A stretch of DNA of 64,000 nt from NCBI RefSeq assembly GCF_041435495.1, contig NZ_CP108644.1, positions 6,123,501-6,187,500 of the forward strand, in the 5' to 3' direction. Every line of letters begins with the position of its first letter. Position 1 is the stretch's first letter. The notes beneath the pieces were generated by a model, which was not told the origin of the DNA, searched no databases, and worked only from the letters and a program-made list of their open reading frames with translations. The DNA comes from Streptomyces sp. NBC_01116. GTDB lineage: Bacteria; Actinomycetota; Actinomycetes; Streptomycetales; Streptomycetaceae. Position numbers and translations under genes: made by a program. Shown one piece after another: positions 44,939-54,548 of this stretch.

Positions 44939-47110
44939 ATGAAACCGACCGAGAGCGCCGCCCCGGTGTCGCGGCTGCAAGGTTTCGTCGGCCTCACGCC
45001 CCCCGTGGGCGCCGCCGTCGTGGGGATCGCCGCGGTGCTGCTGGCGGTCGGGTCCTACCGGACCGTCCAGCAGGGGCACGCGCTCTTCCCGGACGGCGCG
45101 GTGGGCTGGTCCCTCGCCGTGCTCACCGGGATCATCGTCGGCCATCTGGTGGCGCTCGGCCGAGACCGGTGGTGGGGCGGCACCGGCTCCGGGGCCGCCC
45201 TCACCCTCGCCGTGCTGCTGCTGTTCGGCTGGCTCCCGGCCGTGCTGGTCAGCCTCGCCGTCGTGGTGCTCGTCGGCACCGCCCGCCGGCACCGCTGGTG
45301 GCAGGGGCTCCTGCACGGCGGGGTGGACATGCTGGGCATCGGCGCCGCGGCCCTCGTGCTGGCCGCCTTCGGCGAGGTCCCCACCGTCGAGAAGCCCTGG
45401 CAGCCACTCGACTGGGGCATCGCGGCCGTCCCGGAACTGCTCCTGACGGCATCGACGTATCTGCTCGTCACCCGGGTCCTGCTGTGGTACGCCCAGGCCC
45501 CGCACAACGGCGGGCTGCCCACCATCGCCCGCACCGCGATGCTGCGGCAGGGACTCGTCGCCGTCGCGCTCCTCGGTCTCGCCCCGCTGATCTGCGCCGT
45601 CGCGATGTCCATGCCCGTCCTGCTGCCGCTCTTCGCGGTGCCGCTGATCGCCCTCGACTCCACGCTCTGGATCGCCCGCGCCCGCGCCGAGGAGCAGCTG
45701 CGCGACCCGCTGACCGGGCTGCCCAACCGTCAGTGGCTGCTGGAGCGGACCTGGTCGGCGCTGGAGGACGCGGAGTCCATCGGCACCCGTTCCGCCCTCG
45801 TCCTCATCGACCTGGACCGCTTCCGCGCGGTCAACGACACCCTGGGCCACCTGGCCGGCGACCGGCTCCTGCTGCAGATAGCGGAGCGCCTGCGGCTCGC
45901 CCTGCCGCGCGGTGCGGAGGCCGCCCGGCTCGGCGGCGACGAGTTCGCCGTCCTGCTGCCGCACACCGACTCGACCACCAGCGCCCAGCAGGTCGCCCGC
46001 CACCTGGTCGCCGAGCTGTCCTCCCCGCTCGACCTCGACGGACTGACCCTCGTCCTGGAGGCCAGCGCCGGGGTCGCCGTCTACCCCGACCACGCCCTGG
46101 ACGCCGAAGGCCTGCTGCGGCGGGCGGACGTCGCGATGTACCAGGCCAAGCGGGACCGCACGGGCGTGGAGGTCTACGAGTCCAAGCGGGACAGCAACAC
46201 CCCCGACCGGCTCGGGCTCCTCGGCGACCTGCGCCGGGCGCTCGACGCGAGCGAGGTCGAACTGCACTACCAGCCCAAGGTCCGCTTCGACGGGCAGGTC
46301 GCAGGACTGGAGGCGCTGGTGCGCTGGGTGCACCCGGAGCGCGGGCGGGTCCCCCCGGACGAGTTCATCGCGATCGCCGAGTCCTCCGGACTGATGCCGC
46401 ACCTCACGGAGTACGTCCTGGAGACGGCGCTCGCCCAGGTCGCCCGCTGGCGGGCGCAGGGCCTCTTCGTGCCCGTCGCGGTCAACGTCTCCCCGCGCGA
46501 CGTCCACACCCCCGGCTTCGCGGGGGGCGTGGCGGCCCGGCTGGCCCGTCACGGTGTGCCCGCGGGAGCGCTCCAACTGGAGATCACCGAGCATGTGCTG
46601 CTGGAGGACCCGCAGCGCGCCGCCGACACCCTGGCCGGGCTCACCGCGCACGGCGTGAAGATGTCCCTCGACGACTTCGGCACCGGCTACTCCTCCCTGG
46701 TCCACCTGCGCAGACTGCCGGTCAGCGAGCTGAAGATCGACCGGTCCTTCGTGGCCCGGCTGGCGGTCGACCACGAGGACGCGGAGATCGTCCGCTGCAC
46801 GATCGACCTGGCCCACTCGCTCGGCCTGGTCGTCGTCGCCGAGGGCGTCGAGGACGACGAGACGTGGGAGCGGTTGCGGGACCTCAGGTGCGACGCGGTG
46901 CAGGGCTGGCTGGTGGCGGCCGCGATGCCGCCGCAGGAGACGACGGCCTGGCTGCGGGCGCGCGGCGAGCACGGCTGGCGCAGGCCCGCCGAGCTGAAGG
47001 CCCAGGCGGCGGCCGCCGCCACCGGATCGGCCACCGGCTCGATGAACGCGTCGCTGAACGGCGCGGTGAACGGCGCGGTGAACGGGACGGCGGAGACCGA
47101 GAGCTCCTGA
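44939..47110 (+). CDS. rmdB: membrane GGDEF-EAL c-di-GMP protein (RmdB-like)
   Basis: 723 residues from ATG 44939 with GAGAGGGACG upstream. The first ~245 residues form several membrane helices. The GGDEF domain follows with intact G332-G333-D334-E335-F336, and the EAL domain with E458-A459-L460 and the DDFGTGYSS loop. RmdB of S. coelicolor, encoded beside ligA and gatCAB, is a c-di-GMP phosphodiesterase affecting colony morphology; the symbol rests on this order and domain layout. The C-terminus is Ala/Thr/Asn-rich with NGAVNGAVNGT repeats. Confidence 0.88.
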   Translation: MKPTESAAPVSRLQGFVGLTPPVGAAVVGIAAVLLAVGSYRTVQQGHALFPDGAVGWSLAVLTGIIVGHLVALGRDRWWGGTGSGAALTLAVLLLFGWLPAVLVSLAVVVLVGTARRHRWWQGLLHGGVDMLGIGAAALVLAAFGEVPTVEKPWQPLDWGIAAVPELLLTASTYLLVTRVLLWYAQAPHNGGLPTIARTAMLRQGLVAVALLGLAPLICAVAMSMPVLLPLFAVPLIALDSTLWIARARAEEQLRDPLTGLPNRQWLLERTWSALEDAESIGTRSALVLIDLDRFRAVNDTLGHLAGDRLLLQIAERLRLALPRGAEAARLGGDEFAVLLPHTDSTTSAQQVARHLVAELSSPLDLDGLTLVLEASAGVAVYPDHALDAEGLLRRADVAMYQAKRDRTGVEVYESKRDSNTPDRLGLLGDLRRALDASEVELHYQPKVRFDGQVAGLEALVRWVHPERGRVPPDEFIAIAESSGLMPHLTEYVLETALAQVARWRAQGLFVPVAVNVSPRDVHTPGFAGGVAARLARHGVPAGALQLEITEHVLLEDPQRAADTLAGLTAHGVKMSLDDFGTGYSSLVHLRRLPVSELKIDRSFVARLAVDHEDAEIVRCTIDLAHSLGLVVVAEGVEDDETWERLRDLRCDAVQGWLVAAAMPPQETTAWLRARGEHGWRRPAELKAQAAAAATGSATGSMNASLNGAVNGAVNGTAETESS

Positions 47111-47135
47111 GAGCCGCCCCTTCCGACACCCTCCA

Positions 47136-47195
47136 CCGAGCCCCGGGCCCCCGCCCGGGGCTCGGCCCTTTCCGGCCCCCCGCCGCCCGGAAAGG
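47136..47195 (+). terminator. tandem terminators after rmdB
   Basis: The first stem CCGAGCCCCGGG / CCCGGGGCTCGG (47136-47165) is a perfect 12-mer with a six-base loop. The second, CCTTTCCGG / CCGGAAAGG (47167-47195), follows at once. Together they should insulate rmdB from gatC. Confidence 0.8.
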
Positions 47196-47270
47196 CCCGG
47201 CCCGGCGGCTCCCGCCGCCCGGAAGGGCATGCCCCGATCGGGGTGGGGAACCCGGCATCGGGGGACCCCA

Positions 47271-47276
47271 TAGGAT
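47271..47276 (+). promoter_or_regulatory. -10 element upstream of gatC
   Basis: TAGGAT lies 41 bp before the gatC start in a short AT-richer stretch after the rmdB terminators. The -35 was not identified with confidence. Confidence 0.35.
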
Positions 47277-47316
47277 TGGGTCACAAAACCACACACCAAC
47301 CCCTGAGGATCGCTGC

Positions 47317-47613
47317 ATGCCTGGCATCACGCGCGAGGAGGTCGCCCACCTCGCCCGGCTGGCGCGTCTGGAGCTGAAGGGCGAAGAGCTCGATCACTTC
47401 GCCGGTCAGCTCGACGACATCATCGGCGCGGTCGCCCGCGTCTCCGAGGTCGCCGACCAAGACGTACCGCCGACCTCCCACCCGCTGCCGCTGACCAACG
47501 TCATGCGCGCGGACGAGGTCCGTCCGTCGCTCACCCCCGCGCAGGCGCTCTCCGGCGCCCCGGCCCAGGAGCAGCAGCGTTTCAAGGTGCCGCAGATCCT
47601 GGGGGAGGACTAA
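47317..47613 (+). CDS. gatC: Asp/Glu-tRNA amidotransferase subunit C
   Basis: 98 residues, typical. GatC wraps around GatA and stabilises the amidotransferase that converts Asp-tRNA(Asn) and Glu-tRNA(Gln) to the amide forms. Family marks: ITREEVAHLARLARLEL and the C-terminal FKVPQILGED. First gene of the gatC-gatA-(small)-gatB operon. Confidence 0.97.
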   Translation: MPGITREEVAHLARLARLELKGEELDHFAGQLDDIIGAVARVSEVADQDVPPTSHPLPLTNVMRADEVRPSLTPAQALSGAPAQEQQRFKVPQILGED

Positions 47614-47618
47614 CCGCC

Positions 47619-49121
47619 ATGACGGACATCAGCACCATCATCAAGCTCACCGCGGCCGAGATCGCCGGGAAGATCGCCTCCGGCGAGCTGACCGCCGTCG
47701 AGGTCACCGAGGCCCACCTGGCCCGGATCGACGCGGTCGACGAGAAGGTCCACGCCTTCCTGCACATCGACCGCGAGGGCGCCCTCGCCCAGGCCCGTGC
47801 CGTGGACGCGAAGCGGGAGGCGGGCGAGAAGCTCGGCCCGCTGGCCGGCGTCCCGCTCGCGCTGAAGGACATCTTCACCACCAAGGACATGCCGACCACC
47901 GTCGGTTCCAAGATCCTTGAGGGCTGGGTCCCGCCGTACGACGCGACGCTCACGCAGAAGCTGCGCGCCGCCGACGTCGTCATCCTCGGCAAGACCAACA
48001 TGGACGAGTTCGCCATGGGGTCCTCCACCGAGAACAGCGCCTACGGCCCCACCGGCAACCCCTGGGACCTCACCCGCATCCCCGGCGGCTCCGGCGGCGG
48101 CTCCTCCGCCGCCCTCGCCTCCTACGAGGCCCCGCTCGCCATCGGCACGGACACCGGCGGCTCGATCCGCCAGCCCGCCGCCGTCACCGGCACGGTCGGC
48201 GTCAAGCCCACCTACGGCGGCGTCTCCCGCTACGGCATGGTCGCCTTCTCGTCCTCCCTCGACCAGGGCGGGCCCTGCGCCCGTACGGTCCTGGACGCGG
48301 CGCTGCTCCACGAGGCCATCGCCGGGCACGACCCGCTGGACTCGACGTCCATCGACGCGCCGGTCCCGCCGGTCGTCGAGGCCGCCCGCAACGGCTCCGT
48401 CCAGGGCATGCGCGTCGGCGTCGTCAAGCAGTTCCGCGGCGAGGGCTACCAGGCCGGTGTCCTCCAGCGGTTCGACGAGTCGGTCGAGCTGCTGAAGTCG
48501 CTGGGCGCGGACGTCGTCGAGCTGGACTGCCCGTCCTTCGACCTGGCGCTCTCCGCGTACTACCTGATCGCGCCGTCCGAGTGCTCCTCCAACCTGGCCC
48601 GCTTCGACGCCATGCGCTACGGCCTGCGGGTCGGCGACGACGGCACGAAGTCGGCCGAGGAGGTCACCGCGCTCACCCGTGAGGCGGGCTTCGGCGACGA
48701 GGTCAAGCGCCGCATCATCCTGGGGACGTACGCGCTCAGCTCCGGCTACTACGACGCGTACTACGGCTCGGCCCAGAAGGTCCGCACCCTCATCACCCAG
48801 GACTTCGAGAAGGCCTTCGAGCGGGTCGACGTGATCGTCTCCCCGACGACCCCGACCACCGCCTTCCCGATCGGCGAGCGCGCCGACGACCCGATGGCGA
48901 TGTACCTCGCGGACCTGTGCACCATCCCCACCAACCTGGCCGGCAACTCCGCCATGTCGCTGCCCTGCGGCCTGGCCCCGGAGGACGGTCTGCCGGTCGG
49001 ACTGCAGATCATCGCCCCCGCCATGAAGGACGACCGGCTCTACAAGGTCGGAGCTGCCGTCGAGGCCGCCTTCGTGGAAAGGTGGGGGCACCCGCTGCTT
49101 GAGGAGGCTCCGTCGCTGTGA
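47619..49121 (+). CDS. gatA: Asp/Glu-tRNA amidotransferase subunit A
   Basis: 500 residues. The amidase-signature subunit that releases ammonia from glutamine: catalytic Lys in PLALKDIFTT, the glycine/serine-rich IPGGSGGGSSAALAS and the nucleophile region TDTGGSIRQPAA. It starts five bases after gatC and its stop overlaps the start of a small membrane gene. Confidence 0.98.
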   Translation: MTDISTIIKLTAAEIAGKIASGELTAVEVTEAHLARIDAVDEKVHAFLHIDREGALAQARAVDAKREAGEKLGPLAGVPLALKDIFTTKDMPTTVGSKILEGWVPPYDATLTQKLRAADVVILGKTNMDEFAMGSSTENSAYGPTGNPWDLTRIPGGSGGGSSAALASYEAPLAIGTDTGGSIRQPAAVTGTVGVKPTYGGVSRYGMVAFSSSLDQGGPCARTVLDAALLHEAIAGHDPLDSTSIDAPVPPVVEAARNGSVQGMRVGVVKQFRGEGYQAGVLQRFDESVELLKSLGADVVELDCPSFDLALSAYYLIAPSECSSNLARFDAMRYGLRVGDDGTKSAEEVTALTREAGFGDEVKRRIILGTYALSSGYYDAYYGSAQKVRTLITQDFEKAFERVDVIVSPTTPTTAFPIGERADDPMAMYLADLCTIPTNLAGNSAMSLPCGLAPEDGLPVGLQIIAPAMKDDRLYKVGAAVEAAFVERWGHPLLEEAPSL

Positions 49122-49360
49122 GTGCCATGGCAAAGAAGGCCAGTAACTTCAAGAAGTCCAAGACCGGGCTGTACGTCGCGCTCGGCAGTACCGCGTTCGG
49201 CGCGATCAGCGTCGCCAAGCAGGCGAAGCTCGCCCGCAACGACAACGACGTGCTGCGTCTCGTCGACGCGGCCGTCTCCGCGGCTGCCATCGTCACCGGA
49301 CTCGCGATCCTCTATCGCGAACTGAAGCGTCTCGGCGACGACGACGTTCTGCTGGGCTGA
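49118..49360 (+). CDS. small conserved membrane protein within gat operon
   Basis: 80 residues from GTG 49118, which overlaps the gatA stop and has GAGGAGG ten bases upstream; ATG 49127 is an alternative. Basic N-terminus (KKASNFKKSK), then two probable helices (GLYVALGSTAFGAISVA and AAVSAAAIVTGLAILY). I know no function. Its place between gatA and gatB suggests it rides on the operon, possibly anchoring or simply co-expressed. Confidence 0.75.
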   Translation: MSAMAKKASNFKKSKTGLYVALGSTAFGAISVAKQAKLARNDNDVLRLVDAAVSAAAIVTGLAILYRELKRLGDDDVLLG

Positions 49361-49377
49361 GAGGGATAAGTTTCACC

Positions 49378-50886
49378 GTGACTGTCACTGACCTGGTGTC
49401 GTACGAGGACGCGCTCGCGTCCTACGACCCCGTCATGGGCCTCGAAGTCCATGTCGAGCTCGGCACCAAGACGAAGATGTTCTGCGGCTGCTCCACGGAG
49501 CTGAAGCAGGACGCCAACTCCCAGACCTGCCCGGTCTGCCTCGGACTGCCCGGCGCGCTGCCGGTCGTCAACGAGATCGGCGTGGAGTCGGCCATCAAGA
49601 TCGGTCTCGCGCTCAACTGCGAGATCGCCGAGTGGTGCCGCTTCGCCCGGAAAAACTACTTCTATCCGGACATGCCGAAGAACTTCCAGACCTCGCAGTA
49701 CGACGAGCCGATCGCCTTCGACGGCTATCTGGACGTCCAGCTGGAGGACGGCGAGATCTTCCGGGTGCAGATCGAGCGCGCCCACATGGAGGAGGACACC
49801 GGCAAGTCGACGCACGTCGGCGGCGCCACCGGCCGTATCCACGGCGCGTCCCACTCCCTGCTCGACTACAACCGGGCCGGCATCCCGCTCATCGAGATCG
49901 TCACCAAGCCGATCGAGGGAGCCGGCGCCCGCGCCCCCGAGGTCGCCAAGGCGTACGTCGCCGAGCTCCGCGAGCTGATCAAGGCCCTCGGGGTCTCCGA
50001 CGCCCGCATGGAGATGGGCCAGATGCGCTGCGACGTCAACCTGTCGCTGCGCCCGCACGGCCGTGAGGCGTTCGGCACCCGCTCCGAGACGAAGAACGTG
50101 AACTCGCTGCGTTCCGTCGAGCGGGCCGCGCGCTTCGAGATCCAGCGGCACGCCGCCGTGCTGTCCTCGGGCGGCACCATCGTGCAGGAGACCCGGCACT
50201 TCCACGAGGAGGACGGCTCCACCACGGCCGGCCGCATCAAGGACAACGCCGAGGACTACCGCTACTTCCCCGAGCCGGACCTGGTCCCCGTCGCGCCCGC
50301 GCGCGACCGGGTCGAGGAGCTCCGCCAGGGCCTCCCCGAGCTTCCCCGGCTCCGCCGGGCGCGGCTCAAGGAGGAGTGGGGCGTCAACGAGCACGACATG
50401 CAGTCCATCCTCAACGCGGGCGCGGTCGACCTGATCGTCGCGACGACCGAGGAGGGCGCACCCTCGGACCAGGCCCGCAAGTGGTGGATGGGCGAGCTGG
50501 CCCGCAACGCCAACGAGACCGGCCGCGGTCTCGACGAGCTGCCGATCACCCCGGCGCAGGTCGCCCGGGTGGCCGCGCTCGTCGCCGCGGGCGACCTCAA
50601 CGACAAGCTGGCCCGGCAGGTCATCGAGGGCGTCCTCGCGGGCGAGGGCGACCCGGACACCGTCGTCGAGAAGCGCGGCCTGAAGGTCGTCTCCGACGAG
50701 GGCGCGCTGTCCACGGCCGTGGACGAGGCCATCGCGGGCAACGCGGCCATCGCGGACAAGATCCGCGGCGGCAAGGTCGCGGCGGCGGGCGCGCTCGTCG
50801 GCGCGGTCATGAAGGCCACCCGCGGCCAGGCGGACGCGGCCCGGGTGCGCGAGCTGATCCTGGAGAAGCTCGGCGTCGAGGGCTGA
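49378..50886 (+). CDS. gatB: Asp/Glu-tRNA amidotransferase subunit B
   Basis: 502 residues from GTG 49378. GatB binds the mischarged tRNA and phosphorylates the acyl group before amidation. Signatures: GLEVHVELGTKTKMFCGCS, the zinc-binding cysteines continuing to QTCPVCLGLPG, DYNRAGIPLIEIVT, and a C-terminal YqeY-like tRNA-binding domain. Last gene of the operon; a strong terminator follows. Confidence 0.98.
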   Translation: MTVTDLVSYEDALASYDPVMGLEVHVELGTKTKMFCGCSTELKQDANSQTCPVCLGLPGALPVVNEIGVESAIKIGLALNCEIAEWCRFARKNYFYPDMPKNFQTSQYDEPIAFDGYLDVQLEDGEIFRVQIERAHMEEDTGKSTHVGGATGRIHGASHSLLDYNRAGIPLIEIVTKPIEGAGARAPEVAKAYVAELRELIKALGVSDARMEMGQMRCDVNLSLRPHGREAFGTRSETKNVNSLRSVERAARFEIQRHAAVLSSGGTIVQETRHFHEEDGSTTAGRIKDNAEDYRYFPEPDLVPVAPARDRVEELRQGLPELPRLRRARLKEEWGVNEHDMQSILNAGAVDLIVATTEEGAPSDQARKWWMGELARNANETGRGLDELPITPAQVARVAALVAAGDLNDKLARQVIEGVLAGEGDPDTVVEKRGLKVVSDEGALSTAVDEAIAGNAAIADKIRGGKVAAAGALVGAVMKATRGQADAARVRELILEKLGVEG

Positions 50887-50905
50887 GCCCCCCCCGTCAT
50901 CACCC

Positions 50906-50950
50906 GGAAGGGGCGGTGCACCCGCACAACGCGGGCGCACCGCCCCTTCC
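50906..50950 (+). terminator. gat operon terminator
   Basis: GGAAGGGGCGGTGC and CCCGC pair with GCGGG and GCACCGCCCCTTCC, a 19-bp stem with one mismatch and a five-base loop, 19 bp after gatB. Confidence 0.85.
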
Positions 50951-51029
50951 CCCGTGAACCGCTCCCGTGCCCCGTGAACGCTTCCCGTGCCCCGGGAACC
51001 TCTCCCACTCTCCGTGACCCCTCCCGCTC
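50951..51029 (+). repeat. four degenerate 20-bp tandem repeats
   Basis: CCCGTGAACCGCTCCCGTGC (50951-50970) is followed by CCCGTGAACGCTTCCCGTGC, CCCGGGAACCTCTCCCACTC and TCCGTGACCCCTCCCGCTC. The copies decay to the right, towards the permease gene. Possible regulator array or slippage product. Confidence 0.7.
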
Positions 51030-51083
51030 TGTGAGTCCGCCCTGAACACCGTCCTCGCCGAGACCGTCTCCCCCGCCCTCCTC

Positions 51084-52301
51084 GTGGGCGTCCTCGCCTT
51101 CGCCGTCGTGCGCCCCCGCGGCCTGCCGGAGGCGACCGTCGCCGTGCCCGCCGCCGTCCTCGTGGTGGCCCTCGGAGCGGTGTCCTGGCCCGAGGCCCGC
51201 GAGCAGGTCGGGGAGCTGCTGCCGGTCGTGGGGTTCCTCGCCGCGATCCTGGTGCTGGCCCGGCTCTGCGCCGACGAGGGGCTGTTCCGGGCCGCCGGGG
51301 ACGTGGTGGCGCGTGCCTGCCGGGGGCAGACCCGGCCCCTGCTCGGCGGCGTCTTCGTCATCGCCTCCCTCGTCACCGCCGTCCTGAGCCTGGACGCCAC
51401 CGTCGTCCTGCTCACCCCGGTCGTCCTCGCCACCGCCGCCCGGGTCGGAGCCCGGCCGCGCCCGTACGTCTACGCCTGCGCGCACCTGGCCAACTCCGCG
51501 TCCCTCCTGCTCCCCGTCTCCAACCTCACCAACCTGCTGGCGTTCACCGCGAGCGGCCTCTCCTTCACCCGGTTCGCCGCACTGATGGCGCTGCCGTGGC
51601 TCGCCGCCATCGCCGTCGAGTACGCCGTGTTCCGCCGCGCCTTCCGGGCCGACCTGGCCGCCGGGGCGCACGCGCCGGATCCCGACGCCGGGCGCACGCC
51701 CGTCCCCGTCTTCACGCTCGTCGTGCTGGCGCTGACGCTGGCCGGCTTCGTCGTCACCTCGTTCGCGGGGGCCGAGCCGCTGTGGGCCGCGGTGGCCGGG
51801 GCCCTGGTGCTCGGCGTCCGCGCCCTCGCCAAGCGGGAGACCACCCCCCTCGCGGTCGTCCGCTCGGCCAACCCGCTGTTCTGCCTCTTCGTCCTCGCCC
51901 TCGGGGTCGTCGTCAAGGCCGTCGTCGACAACGGCCTCGGCGACGGGACAGCCGCCCTGCTGCCCGACGGCGAGACCCTGCCCGCGCTGCTCGGCGTCGC
52001 CGTGGTCGCGGCGCTGCTCGCCAATCTGATCAACAACCTGCCCGCGATCCTCGCCCTGCTGCCGATCGTCGCGGCGGCCGGTCCCGGACCGCTGCTCGCC
52101 GCCCTGATCGGGGTGAACCTCGGGCCGAACCTCACGTACGTCGGGTCGCTGGCCACGCTTCTGTGGCGGCGCATCCTGCTCGCCCACGGGGACGCTCCGG
52201 AGCTGGGCCACTTCACCCGGCTGGGACTCGCGACCGTACCCGCGACGATCCTGGCCTCCACGCTCGCGCTCTGGGCATCGCTGCACCTCATCGGCGTGTG
52301 A
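51084..52301 (+). CDS. ArsB/SLC13-type membrane permease
   Basis: 405 residues from GTG 51084. It has about ten or more membrane helices with conserved polar breaks: VISFxLD-like IASLVTAVLSLDATVVLLTP, an NSASLLLPVSNLTNLLAF loop, NLINNLPAILALLPIV and GVNLGPNLTYVGSLATLL. This is the ion-transporter (ArsB/NhaD) plan; arsenite or an organic anion are possible substrates. The first helix looks clipped at 51084. An in-frame CTG at 51042 would add LNTVLAETVSPALL and may be the true start. Confidence 0.78.
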   Translation: MGVLAFAVVRPRGLPEATVAVPAAVLVVALGAVSWPEAREQVGELLPVVGFLAAILVLARLCADEGLFRAAGDVVARACRGQTRPLLGGVFVIASLVTAVLSLDATVVLLTPVVLATAARVGARPRPYVYACAHLANSASLLLPVSNLTNLLAFTASGLSFTRFAALMALPWLAAIAVEYAVFRRAFRADLAAGAHAPDPDAGRTPVPVFTLVVLALTLAGFVVTSFAGAEPLWAAVAGALVLGVRALAKRETTPLAVVRSANPLFCLFVLALGVVVKAVVDNGLGDGTAALLPDGETLPALLGVAVVAALLANLINNLPAILALLPIVAAAGPGPLLAALIGVNLGPNLTYVGSLATLLWRRILLAHGDAPELGHFTRLGLATVPATILASTLALWASLHLIGV

Positions 52302-52423
52302 GAGCCGGTTGGACTTCCGGTCCGACCTCTTGGACGTTCACCACCGGTCCGTACGCAGTCCTTCCCGACGCCACCTGCGCTGACTAGCTTCCCGGCTGTA
52401 ACCACCGGAACCGGGAGGCTCTT

Positions 52424-54532
52424 TTGACCACGGACATGTCACGGCGACGGCTCTTCGCGCTGGGCGGCGGCGCACTCGGCGCCGCTGCGGCCGGATCGTT
52501 CCTGCCGCCGTCGCTCCAGGCCGCCATCGCCGCGCAGCCCGCCCACGCGGGGTCCGGCGGGGGAGGCCTCGGCTCGATCAGGCATGTGGTGATCCTGATG
52601 CAGGAGAACCGCTCCTTCGACCACTACTTCGGCACCCTGCGCGGCGTACGCGGCTTCGGTGACCGCAACGCCATCGAACTGCCCACCGGCGGAACGGTGT
52701 TCGAGCAGCCCGCCGCGGCCGGCTCCACCGTGCTGCCCTTCCCGGTGCGCGGAGCGGCCGAGGAACAGAAGAAGGACCTCCAGTACATCGGCGCCCTCGA
52801 CCACTCCTGGAGCGGCGGCGCGAAGGCCTGGGGCGGCGGCTGGATGAACGGCTGGATCAGCGCCAAGACCGCGGCGACGATGGCGTACTACGACCGCCGC
52901 GACATCCCGCTCCACTACGAGCTGGCCGACACCTTCACCGTCTGCGACGCCTACCACTCCTCGATCCACACCTCCACCAGCCCCAACCGCAACCACCTGT
53001 GGAGCGGGAAGACCGGCTTCGAGGCGAACGGGAAGCGGGCCGTCGGCAACGACGCGTACAACGAGGGCACCCACCCCGGCTACGACTGGTCCACCTACGC
53101 CGAGCGGCTGGAGAAGGCCGGGCGCAGCTGGCGGACGTACACCGAGTGGGAGAACTTCACCGACAACCAGATCGAGTTCTACGCCACCTTCAAGGCGATC
53201 GCCCGCAAGGCGCTCGCCAGGACCGGCGGCCACACCTACATGGAAGCCTTCTACGCGAAGGTCCGGGGCGCGTCCGAGACCGAGCGCACCCGGCTCCTCG
53301 GGCTGCTGGAGGAGGGCGTCGCCACCCTCGACCGGCGCGAGCGCAGCCTGTTCGAGCGGGGGCTGCGCCGGGTGGAGACCGGCACACTGGCGGACGAGTT
53401 CGCCAAGGACGTGGCGGCCGGGACGCTCCCGGCGGTCTCCTACCTGGTCCCCTCGGCGATCGACTCCGAGCACCCGAGCACCTCGTCGCCGGTGCACAGC
53501 GCCACCATCGTCTACAAGATCCTCGACGCGCTCGGCAAGCACCCCGACGTGTGGCGGCACACCGCCGTGCTGATCAACTACGACGAGAACGACGGCTTCT
53601 TCGACCACGTCCCGCCGCCCGTCGCGCCCCCCGAGGTGACCGAGGAGCATTGGGAGGGCCGGCCCACCGGCCTCGGTATCCGGGTGCCGCTGCTGGTCGT
53701 CTCGCCGTGGACCGTCGGCGGGTACGTCTGCTCCGAGGTCTTCGACCACACCTCCGTCATCCGCTTCCTGGAGCGCTGGACCGGCGTGAAGGAACCCAAC
53801 ATCGGCGACTGGCGGCGGCGCGTCACCGGCGATCTGACCTCCGCCTTCGACTTCACCCGGGCCCGGCGGCAGCCCGCCGTCGAACGGCCCGGTGCGATAC
53901 CGCCGATCGGCGGGCGCTGGCAGCCGAAGCCGCCCGCCGTCCAGCACCTCCCGGCCCAGGAGCCCGGCGCACGCCCGGCGCGCCCGCTGCCGTACCGGCC
54001 GGACGCCCGGGCGAGGCGGTCGGGCGACACCCTGCGCGTGGAGCTCGCCAACACCGGCCGGTCCTCGGCGCACTTCACGCTGTACCCGTACGCCGGTGAG
54101 TTCCCGGCGCCGCAGCACAAGGACGTCCCCGACACCGCGCACTGGACCGTCCCGCTGACCGGGGAGGCGTACCGCTTCACCGTCACCGGGCCGAACGGCT
54201 TCCGGCGCGAGTTCGCCGGACCGGCCGACGGGGGAGCGGAGGTCGCCTCCCGCATCGACCACCGCGACCGCGACCTGCACCTCACCCTGCGCAACACCGG
54301 CCGCCGGACCCTGACCTTCCTGGTGCGGCCGCTCGGCTACGTCGACGAGGACGACGTACGGGACTGGACCCGCCGCGTCACGGTCAAGCCGGGCCGCAGC
54401 CGGACGCTCGTGCACTCGGCGGCCGACGCCCACGGCTGGTACGACCTCGCCGTCACCGTCGACGGGGAGGACGGCTTCCGGCGGCGGCTCATGGGGCACA
54501 TCGAGAACGGCCGTGCCAGCGTCTCCGGCTGA
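52424..54532 (+). CDS. Tat-exported phospholipase C (phosphoesterase family)
   Basis: 702 residues from TTG 52424, with GGGAGG six bases upstream; ATG 52436 lacks one. A twin-arginine signal is clear: SRRRLFALGGGALGAAAAG. The phosphoesterase domain has the hallmark MQENRSFDHYFG, later YDENDGFFDHVPPP and EVFDHTSVIRFLERW. Two C-terminal beta domains of the bacterial phospholipase C type (residues ~490-690) follow. It hydrolyses phosphatidylcholine-like lipids outside the cell. A lone GTTCACC (52336-52342) is too little to claim PhoP control. Confidence 0.92.
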   Translation: MTTDMSRRRLFALGGGALGAAAAGSFLPPSLQAAIAAQPAHAGSGGGGLGSIRHVVILMQENRSFDHYFGTLRGVRGFGDRNAIELPTGGTVFEQPAAAGSTVLPFPVRGAAEEQKKDLQYIGALDHSWSGGAKAWGGGWMNGWISAKTAATMAYYDRRDIPLHYELADTFTVCDAYHSSIHTSTSPNRNHLWSGKTGFEANGKRAVGNDAYNEGTHPGYDWSTYAERLEKAGRSWRTYTEWENFTDNQIEFYATFKAIARKALARTGGHTYMEAFYAKVRGASETERTRLLGLLEEGVATLDRRERSLFERGLRRVETGTLADEFAKDVAAGTLPAVSYLVPSAIDSEHPSTSSPVHSATIVYKILDALGKHPDVWRHTAVLINYDENDGFFDHVPPPVAPPEVTEEHWEGRPTGLGIRVPLLVVSPWTVGGYVCSEVFDHTSVIRFLERWTGVKEPNIGDWRRRVTGDLTSAFDFTRARRQPAVERPGAIPPIGGRWQPKPPAVQHLPAQEPGARPARPLPYRPDARARRSGDTLRVELANTGRSSAHFTLYPYAGEFPAPQHKDVPDTAHWTVPLTGEAYRFTVTGPNGFRREFAGPADGGAEVASRIDHRDRDLHLTLRNTGRRTLTFLVRPLGYVDEDDVRDWTRRVTVKPGRSRTLVHSAADAHGWYDLAVTVDGEDGFRRRLMGHIENGRASVSG

Positions 54533-54548
54533 CCCGGCCCGAGGGCCG

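Noticed and set aside
44750..47299. Long minus-strand frame opposite rmdB
   Set aside because: Shadow of the GGDEF/EAL gene; low-complexity Gly/Gln/Arg product with no domain or ribosome-binding site.
52336..52342. GTTCACC heptamer upstream of phospholipase C as a PHO box
   Set aside because: A PHO box needs at least two 11-bp-spaced copies; only one is present.
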